From NCBI GenBank assembly GCA_027924585.1, contig BSBM01000602.1:9919501-9983500 (forward strand): DNA of 64,000 nucleotides. Reading direction: 5' to 3'. The notes beneath the pieces were generated by a model. That model was given only the letters and a program-made list of their open reading frames with translations, searched no databases and was not told the DNA's origin. How positions within the stretch are numbered: the stretch's first letter is position 1; each line of letters begins with the position of its first letter. Of the stretch, positions 32,401 to 43,372 are shown piece by piece. The stretch is from Larix kaempferi. Its lineage: Eukaryota; Streptophyta; Pinopsida; Pinales; Pinaceae. The position numbers and the translations under genes are program-made.

Positions 32401-35251
32401 GCTGAGGCTCAAGAAAGAATGCAGACTAGTAGAAGAGGAAGAAATTGGCAGAGAGGAAAGAAAAGACTACATATATCCATCTCAATTCCAAATCTATTAA
32501 GCACAAAAAGTATCAAATACCTCTGATACGAACCTTTTTGATAATTAAAAAAATTGACAAAAAGTTTGCACCTGGAGAAATTTGATCCTTCAACAGTACT
32601 TGATAGATCCAGAGTTAAGATATGTATGTGTGTGTGTGTATTGAGTAAAATTTTGCACCTGGAGAGATTTGATCCTTCAACAGCACTTGATAGATCCAGA
32701 GTTAGGATGTATCAACAATTGTTATAGATATAGATAGATAGATAGGCTGGTTTGTGTAGCCAAGTATAGATATAGATAGATAGATAGGCTGGGTTGTGTA
32801 GCCAAGTATAGATATAGATAGATTGATAGATAGGCTGGTTTGTGTATCCCAGTGGGTTAACTCGATTGGTTGAGTGTTGTGAATAGCAAGTACGAGGTCA
32901 TGGGGTCATGATGAGAAGTGCCTAGGGGGTTTCCCATGTGCATCATCAAAAAATATATATATCAGTTTGTGTCTGAGAGAATTAATAAATTATTATTAAG
33001 AATAAACAGATTTGAAAAAAAAAAAGGCTACATAAGGATTACAATGCATACTTACCAGACTCGGAATGGGCAATAAATCGACGAGGCAAAAGAGCGAAGA
33101 GTTTGAATCGGATCGGGAAAAAATCGGCAAATACAAAAAAAATAAAAAAAAAATATATACCTATATTATGAATTTAAAAAAAAAAAAAAATCATAGATAT
33201 TCAAAATAGCCAAGTACATATACTGCAAGATATCAATAGATTTCAAAAAGATATCAATAGATGTCCAAAATATATCAACTCTCATAAAAACTACAATCAT
33301 TTTTTATGACCTAGTGCCAGCGGCTGAGAAAAATCATTTTTTATGCCCTTGGTCGTGACTCATGACTCCTCTGTCGAGTTTGTTATGCTCTGTTCTAAAC
33401 TTCTACCCCTGTCCATGGCCCTGAATCCTTCACGCGTGACCTGCTGCTGAGTGCTGAGTAACGTGTAAACATTGAAACAGTGCCCGTCCATCCGCCCGTT
33501 GTCGTTGCTATCTGAGTGCTCACATCGCCCAAAAGTTTGAAAACAGTGGCAGCACGGCTCTCAAATAGCATTTTAAAGGCGACTTCAATTCACAATTAGA
33601 GTAAATCAAGTCTCCAACTCGCCGAGCCAAGTTTAAATAGGCGATTTATTCTGGTTTAGACACATAAAATGGGGAAGCCCGAGTTCTCGTTTAGCTGCCA
33701 ATCCGAATCAAACTCGGAATAATCACGAGTCAACTCGCGATTCCTGTTACTATGTACAGATGGGATAAATTCTATGTTGCACAAGTTTTAGGAACGTGGG
33801 TACAAGTATCCAGTACGGCTAGAAGCTTTGCCCAAATTTGCAGGAAACATAGTGTTGGGAGTGGCAATAATACATATTAATTTTTTAATATAATGGGATA
33901 CAAAGCCCCAAAACGTCCAAGGAATAAAAGATCCCATTGAAGTTAAATCAAGGCCTCAATAAACTGACCTTGGGTAACCTTGGTGGAGCTACTGTCCTTG
34001 GATTCCTTCGTGGATGATACTTCTAAAGAGAAGTTTACACTTACAATACCGCAAACACAAAGGAGGATGTGAGGTAATCAACCAGAGCATTAATAATGTG
34101 AAAGCAATCTCTGAAGAGTGGGCAGCATTCCAAGAAAAAGGTTCACAGTCCTAGCAAGAAAGCAGCTGAAGGAAAGTAAAAGGAGGCAGCTCCAAAGAGC
34201 GATCAATCAGCCAGAAGAGAAGGTGCAGTCAAGAAAGACGAATTAAGCAAGCTTCACAAGAAACCAGCCACTTGGAGCACCGAGTAAGAAACCATACAGG
34301 AAAGAAGGGCAGACAAGCAAGTATGCACAGTCATTCTTTCAGGCTTTCATCAGTTGTTCTTATTGTGAAAAAAAACAGACATTGATGATTCAAGATTCAT
34401 CTTTGAAAGCCTTCTAACAAGGAGAATAATAGTTCTGCTATGTGGAGGCAAATATGGCCAATGATGAGTTGAAGCTCTCTAAGGAGGGAAGCAGTACAGA
34501 AGCAAAACAAAAGTACTCAGCAAGGTTGGAACCACCTCATCATTGGAGCAAATTTTGCAAGCGGTTAAAAAATATATTCTCGAGGCTTTTTATGAAAATC
34601 AAGAGGGGCGAACGTTTTATTTGAACCCATCCCTGTAGAAGAGTCAATGAAATGGAGGCTTGTAGCCCAAGCAGCAACATGAAACAAACATTAAGGAAGT
34701 TGAAGAATACATATCCAAATATTGCTTATGCAAAAGAGCAGTTGTTGAGTGCAGATGTACCAGTGTTTTAAACATGGAAGCAGTTGCGTCATGGGTTTCA
34801 ATGATGGATTAATGATTACAGCAGCAAATGAGTCATAACAGGGAGCTTTCACACTCTATAATGAAGCAGCAATACCTGAATGTGCAAGTTAGCCACCCAG
34901 ATATTTTATGTCAACAGTTGGGACTGTAATTAGTTCCTAATCAGTCGAGGAAATAATCTAATCATTTAGGAAACTGAGCAAAGTACTCAGTACATCAGTT
35001 GGAAGCATTGTGCTTCAGCAAGAGTCTGAATGCACAGCCAAAGCTACACCTAAAGCACCAAGATCGAGTATTCACGGAACCTCGTAAACCCCAAATAAGC
35101 CCTAACATTGTAAACATCAGAAACCGTGGCGGAAGGATGAGCAAGAAGGAAATAGAAATACCTTGACGCAGATACGGCGGTCGCTCTGAGGCCTAATAAA
35201 CTTCTTGACGCGCTTCTTCACAATCTTCGTGTTCAACAGAGGAATAGCCAT
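29433..35251 (-). CDS. RPL32: 60S ribosomal protein L32, three coding exons
   Basis: Exon 1 (35251-35162, 90 nt) encodes [20 protein letters not shown] and on to RRICVK. Exon 2 (29856-29675, 182 nt) encodes [39 protein letters not shown] and LLMMHN. Exon 3 (29562-29433, 130 nt) encodes [39 protein letters not shown] and QEDE, then TAA. The 402 nt total gives 133 residues, the normal plant eL32 length. Introns are GT-AG: intron 1 is 35161-29857 (5305 bp) and intron 2 is 29674-29563 (112 bp), which splits an Arg codon. eL32 is a basic protein of the large cytosolic ribosomal subunit. No stop or frameshift is present and the introns show it is not a retrocopy. A few substitutions against the usual plant sequence ([17 protein letters not shown]) look tolerable. 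Confidence 0.95.
30441..31097. repeat. 328 bp tandem duplication in RPL32 intron 1
   Basis: ACAAAAGGCTTTCACCTAAT starts at 30441 and 30769; the first copy ends at GGCCAAGTCAC (30768) and the second at 31097. The copies are nearly identical. The duplicated piece includes the left end of the hAT-like element. Confidence 0.92.
30925..31884. mobile_element. non-autonomous hAT-like element, 960 bp
   Basis: The left end CAGTGTTTTCATGCTCAG and the inverted right end CAATGTTTTAAAACTCAG match at 14 of 18 positions and fit the CAGNG start of hAT ends. Flanks are AGTTCAAC (30917-30924) and AGATCAAC (31885-31892), 7 of 8 identical, the TSD size of hAT transposons. No transposase is encoded. A partial second left end lies at 30597 because of the local duplication. 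Confidence 0.65.
31283..31750. repeat. internal tandem duplication of about 235 bp in the hAT-like element
   Basis: GAGAAC(A/C)TCA(T/G)AGATCTGG at about 31294 and 31528. Both copies continue with TTCGGACATGTATTG, ACATGG(A/T)TTATACAT and TTTTCCATTAAAAT. Confidence 0.85.
32563..32835. repeat. short tandem repeats in RPL32 intron 1
   Basis: TTTGCACCTGGAGA(A/G)ATTTGATCC is duplicated at about 32564 and 32652, with a TG run between. After it, TATAGATATAGATAGATAGATAGGCTGG...GTGTAGCCAAG is repeated about three times from 32722. Confidence 0.9.
32846..32964 (+). mobile_element. short tRNA-derived SINE
   Basis: GGGTTAACTCGATTGGTTGAG is an A-box-like head; GTACGAGGTCATGGGGTCAT follows in the B-box place. 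The tail is CATCAAAAAATATATATATC. GTTTGTGT flanks it at 32838-32845 and 32965-32972, an 8 bp direct repeat. The GCCTAGGGGGTTT segment resembles CTAGGAGGTTTT of the SINE at 19291. Confidence 0.6.
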
Positions 35252-35366
35252 TTTTCCTTCACCCAACTTCAAACTCCGCTCCTCCCTCTCTGTCCCCTCG
35301 CGACCCTCAACCCCTAGGAGGAATACAAAAGAAGCCTGACAATTCTTATGGTGGTGCGTTTTAAAG

Positions 35367-35468
35367 TTAGGGTTTCAAGGTGGTGGTGAGTTTTAAAGTT
35401 AGGGTTTCTAGGTTTCTCGTACCCTATCAAGGTTTTGACCGCGAGGCTTAAAACAATAATTAGGGTTT
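35367..35468 (-). promoter_or_regulatory. three telo-boxes upstream of RPL32
   Basis: AAACCCTAA on the minus strand occurs at 35367-35375, 35399-35407 and 35460-35468, 116-217 bp upstream of the start codon. Telo-boxes are typical of plant ribosomal-protein promoters. The first two lie in a 32 bp direct repeat (TTTTAAAGTTAGGGTTT). The region between them and the ATG, on the coding strand, is purine-rich with a CTCC-rich complement; no clear TATA box was seen. Confidence 0.75.
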
Positions 35469-35469
35469 C

Positions 35470-38402
35470 AACGTCGTGTCGATATTCATTTTCTATGTTA
35501 AGCGTTTGGTTTGATTATTGAAATTTCATGAAAGAATGAGAGGGCGCTTATCACGGTCACAAAATCATTAAGTTATTCAACACCACATCATTATTGGAAG
35601 CAATTGATAATGAGAAATTGGTACTAATCTCAATCCCAAAAAATATATCTTATATGTTGTATTATTAAAGTCTATCGATACTTAAATAATAAAAAAAGGG
35701 CGAGGGAGTTTTTCTTGAATAGTTTATAAGACACGATACTTACCAAGGTTTTGCAAATGGGGTAGCAAGTTAAGTGGATTTGATTGTTGAGAAAAGTCCA
35801 TAGTTAAAAGTGTATTTGAGTTAGGAGTCTTGAAATGGGTGACCCCCTAGGAAGTCATAGTTACGAGAAGCAAACCATAAAAGTGATGATTGATGTTATC
35901 AATTCATTTCGTTGGTTTCAATCCCACTTCTTCACCATTGTAAGAATCACCCAATGCAATCAAAATCATGAGGAATTGGTCAATTACAACTAATACTCAT
36001 GAATATGGGTCATAAATTAATGGCTTGCTCTATGCAAATAATTTCAAAATGATATCTCAAACATTGGGCTAGGGAAGCCCCTCAATACTTAAGTTGTACG
36101 ATGTTTGAGTACGTTGACATTTTTATAAGATCTTAAGTAACACTTTGCTACTAAGTGATTTTAAAGATCTAAATATTGTACGGTCTTGTTAAATTCAACA
36201 TACTCATTGTTTTTCTAATGGTTCGAAAGTTGTCCATGTAAACAAGCTTCCATGTTATCTCCATGTCTCTTAAGAAAGGAAGGCATTAGAAAGGGGAAAA
36301 TTAGGTATTGTTATAGGAATTATTATTGTCAGCTTAGGTTATACTTACTTGTGAATCAAATCAGTTTGCATTGACTTTAGTAAGTTGAGTTGGTTGCATC
36401 GACTTGTGTATCAAATTGAGTTAGAAGTCGATTGATTGATGGGTTGTGTTTATTCGTCGAGTGGATAAGTTTTTTGTTTGTTTGTTTTCGAGGAAATAAT
36501 CTCACCCCACTCTCGCACACTTAAGTCGAGAATGGGGGCATTAGTACCCGGTCAATCCTCACAAAGCTCTCCCCCCGCTTCTCCAATTTTTTGGATGGAA
36601 TGCAAATCGATCACCAAACGTTAGTAACCCAAGTGACTCTTTGCATATTGATTATGGGACTTCTTTGGACTTAACACAAGAGCATCTATTGATTGAGTTA
36701 ACCCTTGGGGATTAGTGGATGAAATAGTTATAAGTTAGTAAAGTCAGTAAAACCAACCAAATTATTGATCTCTATATAAGCACTTACATACCATAACACT
36801 AATAATAGAGATAATACTTAGTCAAATGACACTACTAATTGCCACCATCATGAATGTATCCCGAACTTAGATTCCATAGGTCCTTTCTCGAGGAATCAAT
36901 ATGAGATGACAGTGAAGATACACTTGTACACCATGACATTAATGATAAACATAGCACTTGTCAATTGACACTAATAACTATCGCTATCATGAATGTATCC
37001 CGAATTTATCTTCCATGGATCCTTTCCTATGGTATCATTATTAAAAAACATTGAAGTAACAATTGTGGTTTTATCGTCAAAAGACACGCAACCGACAAAA
37101 TTCCCTTCCTTTATACATGACCTTCTACACATTGGAGATGGCTTACTCAATGGTTGCTTGACCTTAGTTGGATGCTTACTTGACATTCTTCCTTGGAGCA
37201 TTGGAGATTTTAGATAGGTTGGTTGCATTCTACATGTTGGTCACGTGGAGGAGGTTGCTTCCTTGGAGAATGGGTTGCATTGAGGAGTGACGTTTTGCAT
37301 TCTGAAGGAGGCGTCGAACCTCAAAAAGCATGGGATATATTGGGTGCTTGCATGGAGGCATGGGATTGAGTTGGGGATGCATAGCTTGTGATAGTTTTCA
37401 TGCAAGGGAACTGGACCAAGTGGAGCACATGGCTTAGGAGGAGGGTCAGAGGAGGAGAATTGGACACATCTTATGGAGCTTTTAGAGCATCTTGAATACT
37501 AGGGTGAGGGTTTCACCCCTTGGAGGCATTGGAGTTAGGTTTATATGATTAAGCCATAGATTGTAATTGTTGAGAATTTGAGAATAGGAAATGTCTGGCA
37601 TAACAGGATTTGTTGGTGTGATGCTTACTTGTTGGAGCTCCTCAGCGTTAACTAAGGTTTGCTTGGTTTTCCTTGGATGGGGTTTTGGAGAACTAGAGGA
37701 TTGTACTAGCCTTGGGGCGAGGCTACAATATGTACATGAACTTCATCTTTATACATATGTGTGAAGTTTTAAGATGTCCAAAATTGTCCTATTGCATATT
37801 TGATTCTCAACCATCTTTATCTTCAGGGTTTGGTAATTTCCAACATTAGTTTGTCTTGCTAATTTGACATAAGTTAATGTTGAAATTAAAAGTGATTTAA
37901 CATTAATCTCAAAGAAGATGAGGAAAAAATAGCATTGCAATTATTGTTGTTATAGTGAATTTCATATATGGTTTATGCACGAGAAGATTGCCTTGGATGG
38001 CTAAAACTTGTTGGCATACATTTGGTATATTTCAATGGGATTGTCTTGTTGATTAGGATTGTTAAGAGATGAAATATTGTTTGTTATCAATGTTGTCGTT
38101 TTACTATGTTTCACAACAACCCTAAGGCTGAAAATTCACAGGGTTAAGATTAAAAAATCTCTAGGAAAGAGGTGAAATTTATGAAGTTGCATTAAAGCTT
38201 GTACTTCACTTTTACGTGGTATTGGGACTTTTGTGGCTGAGATCACTCTAGATGTAACAACGAGTTGCTATTTTATATGTAGTGTACCTAGGAGAGGTTT
38301 TGACATTGTTGACGTTGTTTGGTGTGGAACCCTAGGTTGATTGAGAGAAGCACTTGGACCCTTGGAAGGGTTGTTTCTTCTTCATATTGTTGATTTTTTG
38401 AG
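35470..38402. other. intergenic, no gene recognised
   Basis: Short open frames only. A partial duplication lies at 36783-37045. The last few hundred bases before 38403 may belong to the copia fragment that follows, but stops prevent a firm reading. Confidence 0.45.
36783..37045. repeat. diverged direct duplication, period about 145 bp
   Basis: ACACCATGACATTAATGATA-like and ATCATGAATGTATCCCGAA segments appear twice (ATGAATGTATCCCGAA at about 36850 and 36989), each followed by TTCCAT(A/G)G(G/A)TCCTTTC. Confidence 0.75.
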
Positions 38403-38429
38403 ATGGATATGTTTGTGGTCTCTTTCTTA

Positions 38430-38625
38430 TCTTTCAACACTATGTCCAATGTTGGATGGTACATGGACAATGGATCTTCAAGACTTGTGACATATGATCA
38501 ATCATTATTCAATGGGATTCAAGAACAAGAGGGAGGCATGAGTATGGAGTTAAGTTATGATACTTACCTTATGAGAGGGTTGGGCTCCATTTCCTTCCAG
38601 GTGCCTTCAAGTGATATTCTTGACA
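38430..38625 (+). pseudogene. copia protease fragment
   Basis: VGWYMDNGSSRLVTYDQSLF and GGMSMELSYDTYLMRGLGSI correspond to the copia protease, in which WYVDSGAS is normal. Here the active-site Ser is Asn (DNG). The fragment stops where the LTR-like sequence of the minus-strand copia begins at about 38629. No gag or later domain is attached on this strand. Confidence 0.75.
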
Positions 38626-38628
38626 AAG

Positions 38629-38894
38629 TGTCTTCAAACACACAGATTTATTAATTAAGGAGAAAAATTACATCAAAGATACATGAGTACTAAGGGCCAA
38701 AAATCTACCTCATGCATAATAGAAGATGGGTTTAAATAACCCCAAAACAATAACTAAAAAAACAATATCTAAAACTAACTTGGACACCTCGCATAATCAC
38801 GTGAGTGTGTAATTGTCCCTTTTACATTGATGTTTCACTAAAACATTTATTCATTAAAGTCCAAGCTAAATATTTTAGATCATAGTTTCTAACA
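38629..38894 (-). mobile_element. 3' LTR of the rearranged copia
   Basis: On the minus strand the LTR starts TGTTAGAAACTATGATC right after the PPT. The far end is placed at TGTCTTCAAACAC (plus), near 38629, where the protease fragment breaks off; this border is approximate. Length is about 266 bp. Confidence 0.55.
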
Positions 38895-38906
38895 ATCCCC
38901 CCTATT
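38895..38906 (-). other. polypurine tract
   Basis: Minus-strand AATAGGGGGGAT immediately before TGTTAGAAAC. Confidence 0.8.
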
Positions 38907-39003
38907 ATCCAAAATTTCTTTAGAGTGGATGCCAAGTTCATTTCTAAACTTAGTGAATTTAATCCTTCAAAGAGATTTAGTGAAGATATTTTCAGTTTGA
39001 TCT
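38907..39003 (-). pseudogene. copia RNase H C-terminal tail
   Basis: ENIFTKSL-stop-RIKFTKFRNELGI corresponds to the conserved copia tail (ADIFTKPL...F..FR..LGI). It is joined directly to the linker region, showing that RT and the rest of RNase H are deleted. Confidence 0.7.
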
Positions 39004-39036
39004 TCTGTTGGGCATTAATTTGGCTTGATGATTTCC

Positions 39037-39378
39037 TTATGCATCATATTCGCCTGGCATCGCCACCCTCCATTCATCGTGTTCTACTGCCTCAGCAAAT
39101 GTGGTTGGCTCAGTAGCAGCAAGAGAAAAATTTTGTGAACCCAAATTCCATTGACTCATTACATAACTCCTTGTACATGTTTTATGTTTCTCATCAGACC
39201 TGACTTCCTTAAGCAACTTAGTTTCCCACTTCAAAGTTTTGTCTGCAACTTGAAGTGGTAACGAGGTGCCTTCCATACAACTATTATCAATGTCAACTTG
39301 AGTTGAATCTTCTAAGTTAACTTGTGAAGAATTTGTTGATTCTTCATCTTCGACTTGTTTGTCTAATTTCCAAGCCAT
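39037..39378 (-). pseudogene. copia integrase-RT linker
   Basis: An acidic linker is followed by EPTTFAEAVEHDEWRVAM, which matches the copia pattern just before RT (EP.T..EA......W..AM..E). The open stretch of 113 codons ends after PGEYDA, where RT should start but does not. Confidence 0.75.
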
Positions 39379-39600
39379 TTCAAACCATTAATCATCCCTT
39401 GATTTGTTTAAGTGTTGTATCCGATGTTGATCCCTAGTTAATTTTTGCTCTAAGTGACTAAGTAGTTTCTCAATTTCTTATGCACTTAGACATTTTCTTT
39501 CATAAAAGACAACATCTATGCTAATAATAAATCTTCCACAAGATAAAAGTCTATACCCCTTTTTCGTTCAGAATACCCGATCAGGATGCATTTCATACTT

Positions 39601-40260
39601 TTAGAATCTAACCTTGTTCGTTTTTCTTTTGGAATAAGGGCATGGCAAACTGAACCAAAAAACTCTAAGATGTTTAATCATAGCTTTAAATCTATACCAT
39701 GCTTCATAAGGAGTAATTCCGTCTATAAATGAAGAGGGGAACTGATTTCTCAAGTAAATTGTTGTATGTACTACCTTAGCCCAATATCTTGAACTTGACC
39801 CTTTGAAGAACAGCATTGCTCTTGCCATACCCAATAATGTTTGATCCATTCGTTCAATTACTCCATTTTGACATGGAGTATAGGATTTAGTCAAATGCCT
39901 CCTAATTCCTTTTTCCTAGCAATGTGCTAGGAATTCATTTCACATGAATTCGCCTCCATTATCAGTTCACAAAGTGACAATTTTCTCCTTAGTTGCATTT
40001 TCAACCAAATTCTAAAAAGACTGAAACTTTTCAAATGCCTCTGCTTTTTCCTTCAAAAAATACACCCAAACCATCCTAGTAAAGTCATCAATGAATATTA
40101 ATAAATATTTACATCCCCCGAGTGAAGTGTCGAAAGGTCCACAAATATCACCGTGAACAAGTTGTAATCTCCTAGTTTCCCCCCAAGTACTTGTAAGAAA
40201 TGCTAACCTCCTATGTTTTCCATAATGTAGGCTCAACATCTTGCATTTTCCTTCTTAAAT
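39601..40260 (-). pseudogene. copia integrase core
   Basis: HGDICGPFDTSLGGCKYLLI and FIDDFTRMVWVYFLKEKAEA give the first catalytic Asp. A stop-broken TDNGGEFM near 39965 gives the second, and YTPCQNGVIERMDQTLLGMA gives the Glu. All three catalytic residues can therefore be located despite stops at about 40010 and 39900. The normal role is insertion of element cDNA. Confidence 0.85.
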
Positions 40261-41440
40261 GTGGGAAATCCCTTTTTACCATTCCTTATTGTTGAAGTTG
40301 AATAAGACTACCAACATTCAAGTGACCAAAATGAATATGCCATAGTCTCAACTGATCCTGCAAATTATTTCATTATTGGAATGACTGTGCCTTTCATTCC
40401 AAGGAGCTTTCCATCCTCGTAACCTATCATCGTTATTTTATAAGCATATTTTATAGAGTTGATTTTAAGTATCCCATCTTCCATTACAATTTGATGTCCT
40501 AACTGGAGAATCAAAACTAAAGACAACAAATTGTAATGGAAGATGGGATTCTTAAAATCAACTTAGTAAAGGATGCTTATAAAGCAGTGATGACAAGTTA
40601 AGAGGATGGAAATCTACTTAGAATGAAAGGCACAATCATTCCAAGAATGAAATATTTTGCAAGATTAGTTGAGACTATTCTTACACCCATCAGATTATGG
40701 CATGTTCATTTTGTTCACTTGAAAGTTGAAGTCTTATTCAACTTCAACAATAAGTAATGGTAAAGGGATTGCCCACATTTTGGAAGGAAAATGCAAGATG
40801 TCAAGCTTATTGATATTTCATGGATGCAACAACATTGTTAAGACAACGTAAATATAACAATAAAGAAAACAATAACAACATGCACACCATAGACACCATG
40901 ATTTATCCTGGAAACCCCTCAACCAGGGGGGAAACCAATAGAAGATATCTTCATTATGCCCTTGGCCTAAACCAACAATATAGGTCAATCGTGGCTCTAC
41001 TGGCCATGATCGTTGTCGACCATCAATGGGAGTTATGGATATGCAACCTCACACTTACAATGGAGTTCAACTAGCCTCTTTATAGGCTTACATCACATGA
41101 ATACCATGGGCAGATCCCGCAATACCATTGGCATACCTCCAAATACCATGGGTCCATAACAATAACGACGAAAATCGGTCAACTTGTTATATTACCGAGT
41201 TAAGATTAACCCAACAAAGCTTGCATTTATGGAAAACATAGGAGGTTGGCATTTCCCACAAGTACTTGGAGGGCAACTAGGAGATTACAACTTGTTCACA
41301 ATGATATATGTGGACCTTTGGACACTTCACTTGGGGGATGTAAGTATTTATTACTATTCATCGATGACTTTCACAAGATGGTTTGGGTGTATTTTAATGA
41401 GCATGATCACAAATTCCACATAAACATAGTAGTAGCTCAA
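40200..41440. repeat. large inverted repeat of copia integrase region, head to head
   Basis: AGTTGATTTTAAGTATCCC (40456) mirrors GGGATTCTTAAAATCAACT (ending 40563), with about 36 bp between the arms. The arms continue with GGAATGAAAGGCAC, TTATTCAACTTCAACAATAA and GGAAAATGCAAGATGT, and then with the integrase coding part (ATGGAAAACATAGGAGGTT on both sides). The right arm is split by a solo LTR at 40808-41216. The arms differ by many substitutions and small indels, so the palindrome is old. Confidence 0.9.
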
Positions 41441-41480
41441 TTATTCATAGATGGTGGAAGTAAGTTTCATACGCCATGAT
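40528..41480 (+). pseudogene. copia pre-integrase/integrase, right arm of the palindrome
   Basis: After removal of the LTR insert the plus strand reads through the same pre-integrase region as 40260-40491. From 41228 it reads integrase: RRLQLVHNDICGPLDTSLGG and CKYLLLFIDDFHKMVWVYF. It ends at about 41440-41480 without the second Asp or the Glu. Stops and a frame change near 41240 break it. Confidence 0.8.
40808..41216 (-). mobile_element. solo LTR with TSD AAGCT inside the palindrome arm
   Basis: The 409 bp insert is absent from the other arm. AAGCT flanks it at 40803-40807 and 41217-41221. On the minus strand it begins TGTTGGGTTAATC and ends ATCAATA, one base off the expected CA end. It contains GGGTTTCC...GGATAA, common near the end of copia LTRs. 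Confidence 0.75.
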
Positions 41481-42101
41481 TTTTCTACATGTTAATGATA
41501 AAAACAACTACAATGATGCTAGAAATAGAGAAGCCAAAGGCCGCACTAGAAAGTAAAGTAACCAAGGTGAGACAATTATGCCATAGCGACTGATAATAAT
41601 AATAATAACCTGCATAGATTCAATTGTTGGTTTTTAACAAAAATTACCGGTTTTTTTTAGGCCGGTAAGGATTCTCATTCATAGGTGCTTCATTTCACAA
41701 ATACGTTTCTCACACTTCTTGATTTTTCCCCAAAAATTCATAACAAGAAGTAAAAAATTCCCCATTAAAATTTCAATATTCAGTAGCCCAAGACCTTCAA
41801 AATGTTAAATATACAACATCATGAGACATTCTCCAAACCAATCTTGTACAACCAATATTGATCCTCCCATATAGAGGTGAGAACTTTGATTGCCTTTCGT
41901 GTAAAGGTTATTCCTCCCATATAGAGGTACTTGATCAAAGTAATGATGTTGTAAAGTCTTGTTGTACAAGACTCCATACTTGTGTGTCAAGTCATGATTC
42001 TCATGTGAACCTTCCGTATAAAGGTATCCATGGGATGGACCTCCCATATAGAGGTGGACCTTCTGTATAAAGGTCATGTTTTACTTGTTAAAAGCATTTA
42101 A
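41481..42101. other. non-coding, with recurring CCCATATAGAGG motif
   Basis: CCTCCCATATAGAGGT appears three times (about 41864, 41913, 42038) and the related CCTTCCGTATAAAGGT / CCTTCTGTATAAAGGT twice more (about 42008, 42059), with TCGTGTAAAGGTTA between. Each is a short imperfect palindrome. It lies immediately before a copia LTR and may be promoter-like or recombination-derived; no gene is visible. Confidence 0.6.
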
Positions 42102-43287
42102 TGTTGTGTGATGTATTATTAACCATGATCACCAGTTGCTATTAAGTCTCCTTTAGAGATTGATCACCTCTAAAGTGAATTACTTTAGCATAAGATCATT
42201 TGGTCCGGAATAATATAATATGATCATAACATCCGATAATTCTTCTTAGTATAATGTAATGTGATGGATAATTAAATTTAGCACATATTGACCATGCAGT
42301 AAAAGATAAAAAAATAAAAGATAAAGCATAGAGATCAAGAGAATTCGAAATTGCCCATGCAGACACTTCAACGAATTAAAGAGAACTCGAATTGTTAAAG
42401 CTTCAGTTGCGAAGCTTAAGTTACAAGGTTAAGTTATAAAGCTTTAGTTAAGTATCAATGTATGCCTCAATCAATGCTTCAATTAAAGCATCAGTTAAAG
42501 ATATGCAATCAGTTAACTAAAGGAGAACTTAGTGACCACTTTAGTAAATCAAGGGAGAACTCGAATTGAACACTACAGTGATTTATCAAGAAAGAATCAG
42601 TTAAAGAGAGTTAACTCAGTGACAACTAAGAAGATCTAGTTAACTAAGTGTTATTGCATGACGACAGTTATGTTAAACTAAAAGACGACACTTGCATGTT
42701 GACACTTAATTTAGCCACCTAACTAGGTGGGAAAGCTTCAAATCATCAGTGAGACAGAGCACTACATGAGAAGTGGGATGCACTTCTTCCTGCAATATTG
42801 ATACATTCAGTTTGAGGGCGAGTTCATCCTGAAGTTAGAAGATAAAAATAGAAGTCGATGCATGAGAAGAATGTATAAATATGTTATACGAGATTAATGA
42901 ATTCAATGTGAAGCGAATTCTCTTCTCCTTTTAAGGCAAGGCACTTCTCTTTATGTGTAGGATATTTTATTGATGTGCTGGGCACATTGGACTACACATC
43001 CGATTGATCTCTCTTCTCTATTGCTTTTGTATCTTCAGCAAGAGCGTTTGGTGATCTCTTATCTTTTGAAAACAATCTGTTATGTTGTAAAAGAAAGACA
43101 TTCTTTGCTATCCATTATATTATACTGAGAAGAGTTGTTGGGTTTTTTGTTCTCATTGTTTCGCGGATTTCCCCCAGGGTATTTCTTGTGTTATGGTTGT
43201 ATGAATTTCATGTGATTGAATTGTCTCATTGCTTCAAGTTTTTGCATCTAAAAGAATTAAAGATCAAAGCTCAACCAAATTTCGACA
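42102..43287 (+). mobile_element. probable 5' LTR of the truncated copia
   Basis: The end TTTCGACA at 43287 is fixed by the adjacent PBS. The start TGTTGTGTGATG is the best candidate but lacks a partner LTR for proof. Inside are a TATA-like TGTATAAATATG at about 42873 and downstream pyrimidine-rich DNA, as expected for an LTR promoter. Confidence 0.55.
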
Positions 43288-43300
43288 TGGTATCAAAGCT
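43288..43300 (+). other. primer-binding site
   Basis: TGGTATCAAAGCT, one mismatch from the initiator-tRNA-Met site, directly after the LTR end. Confidence 0.85.
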
Positions 43301-43372
43301 CAGGGTGTGAAGGATCTCAGTTTTGCATGCCAGCTAGAGCCTACATAGATCCTGAGAAGTTGAGCACAAGAT

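Larger units (their letters stand above)
29857..35161 (-). other. RPL32: RPL32 intron 1, 5.3 kb, filled by repeats
   Basis: Donor AAG|GTATTTC at 35161 and acceptor TTTTAACAG|GAG at 29857. It contains a 328 bp tandem duplication, an hAT-like element, a 235 bp internal duplication, minisatellites, a SINE, and A-rich runs near 33130-33190. Parts between 33000 and 35100 (ORF 34442-34624 included) show nothing I can identify. The splice signals are intact despite the load. Confidence 0.85.
38629..40491 (-). mobile_element. rearranged copia element, 3' LTR to integrase, no RT
   Basis: Minus-strand order: pre-integrase and integrase (about 40491-39601), a linker (39378-39037), the RNase H tail (39003-38906), PPT and a short LTR. 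RT and most of RNase H are missing between the linker and the RNase H tail. The 5' end does not reach an LTR: at 40491 the sequence turns back on itself in a palindrome. The copy cannot be functional. Confidence 0.8.

Noticed and set aside
33000-33760. Possible second hAT-like element with ACTCG-rich ends in RPL32 intron 1
   Set aside because: Similar ACTCGGAAT/ATTCCGAG motifs occur at both ends but I could not define termini or an 8 bp TSD.
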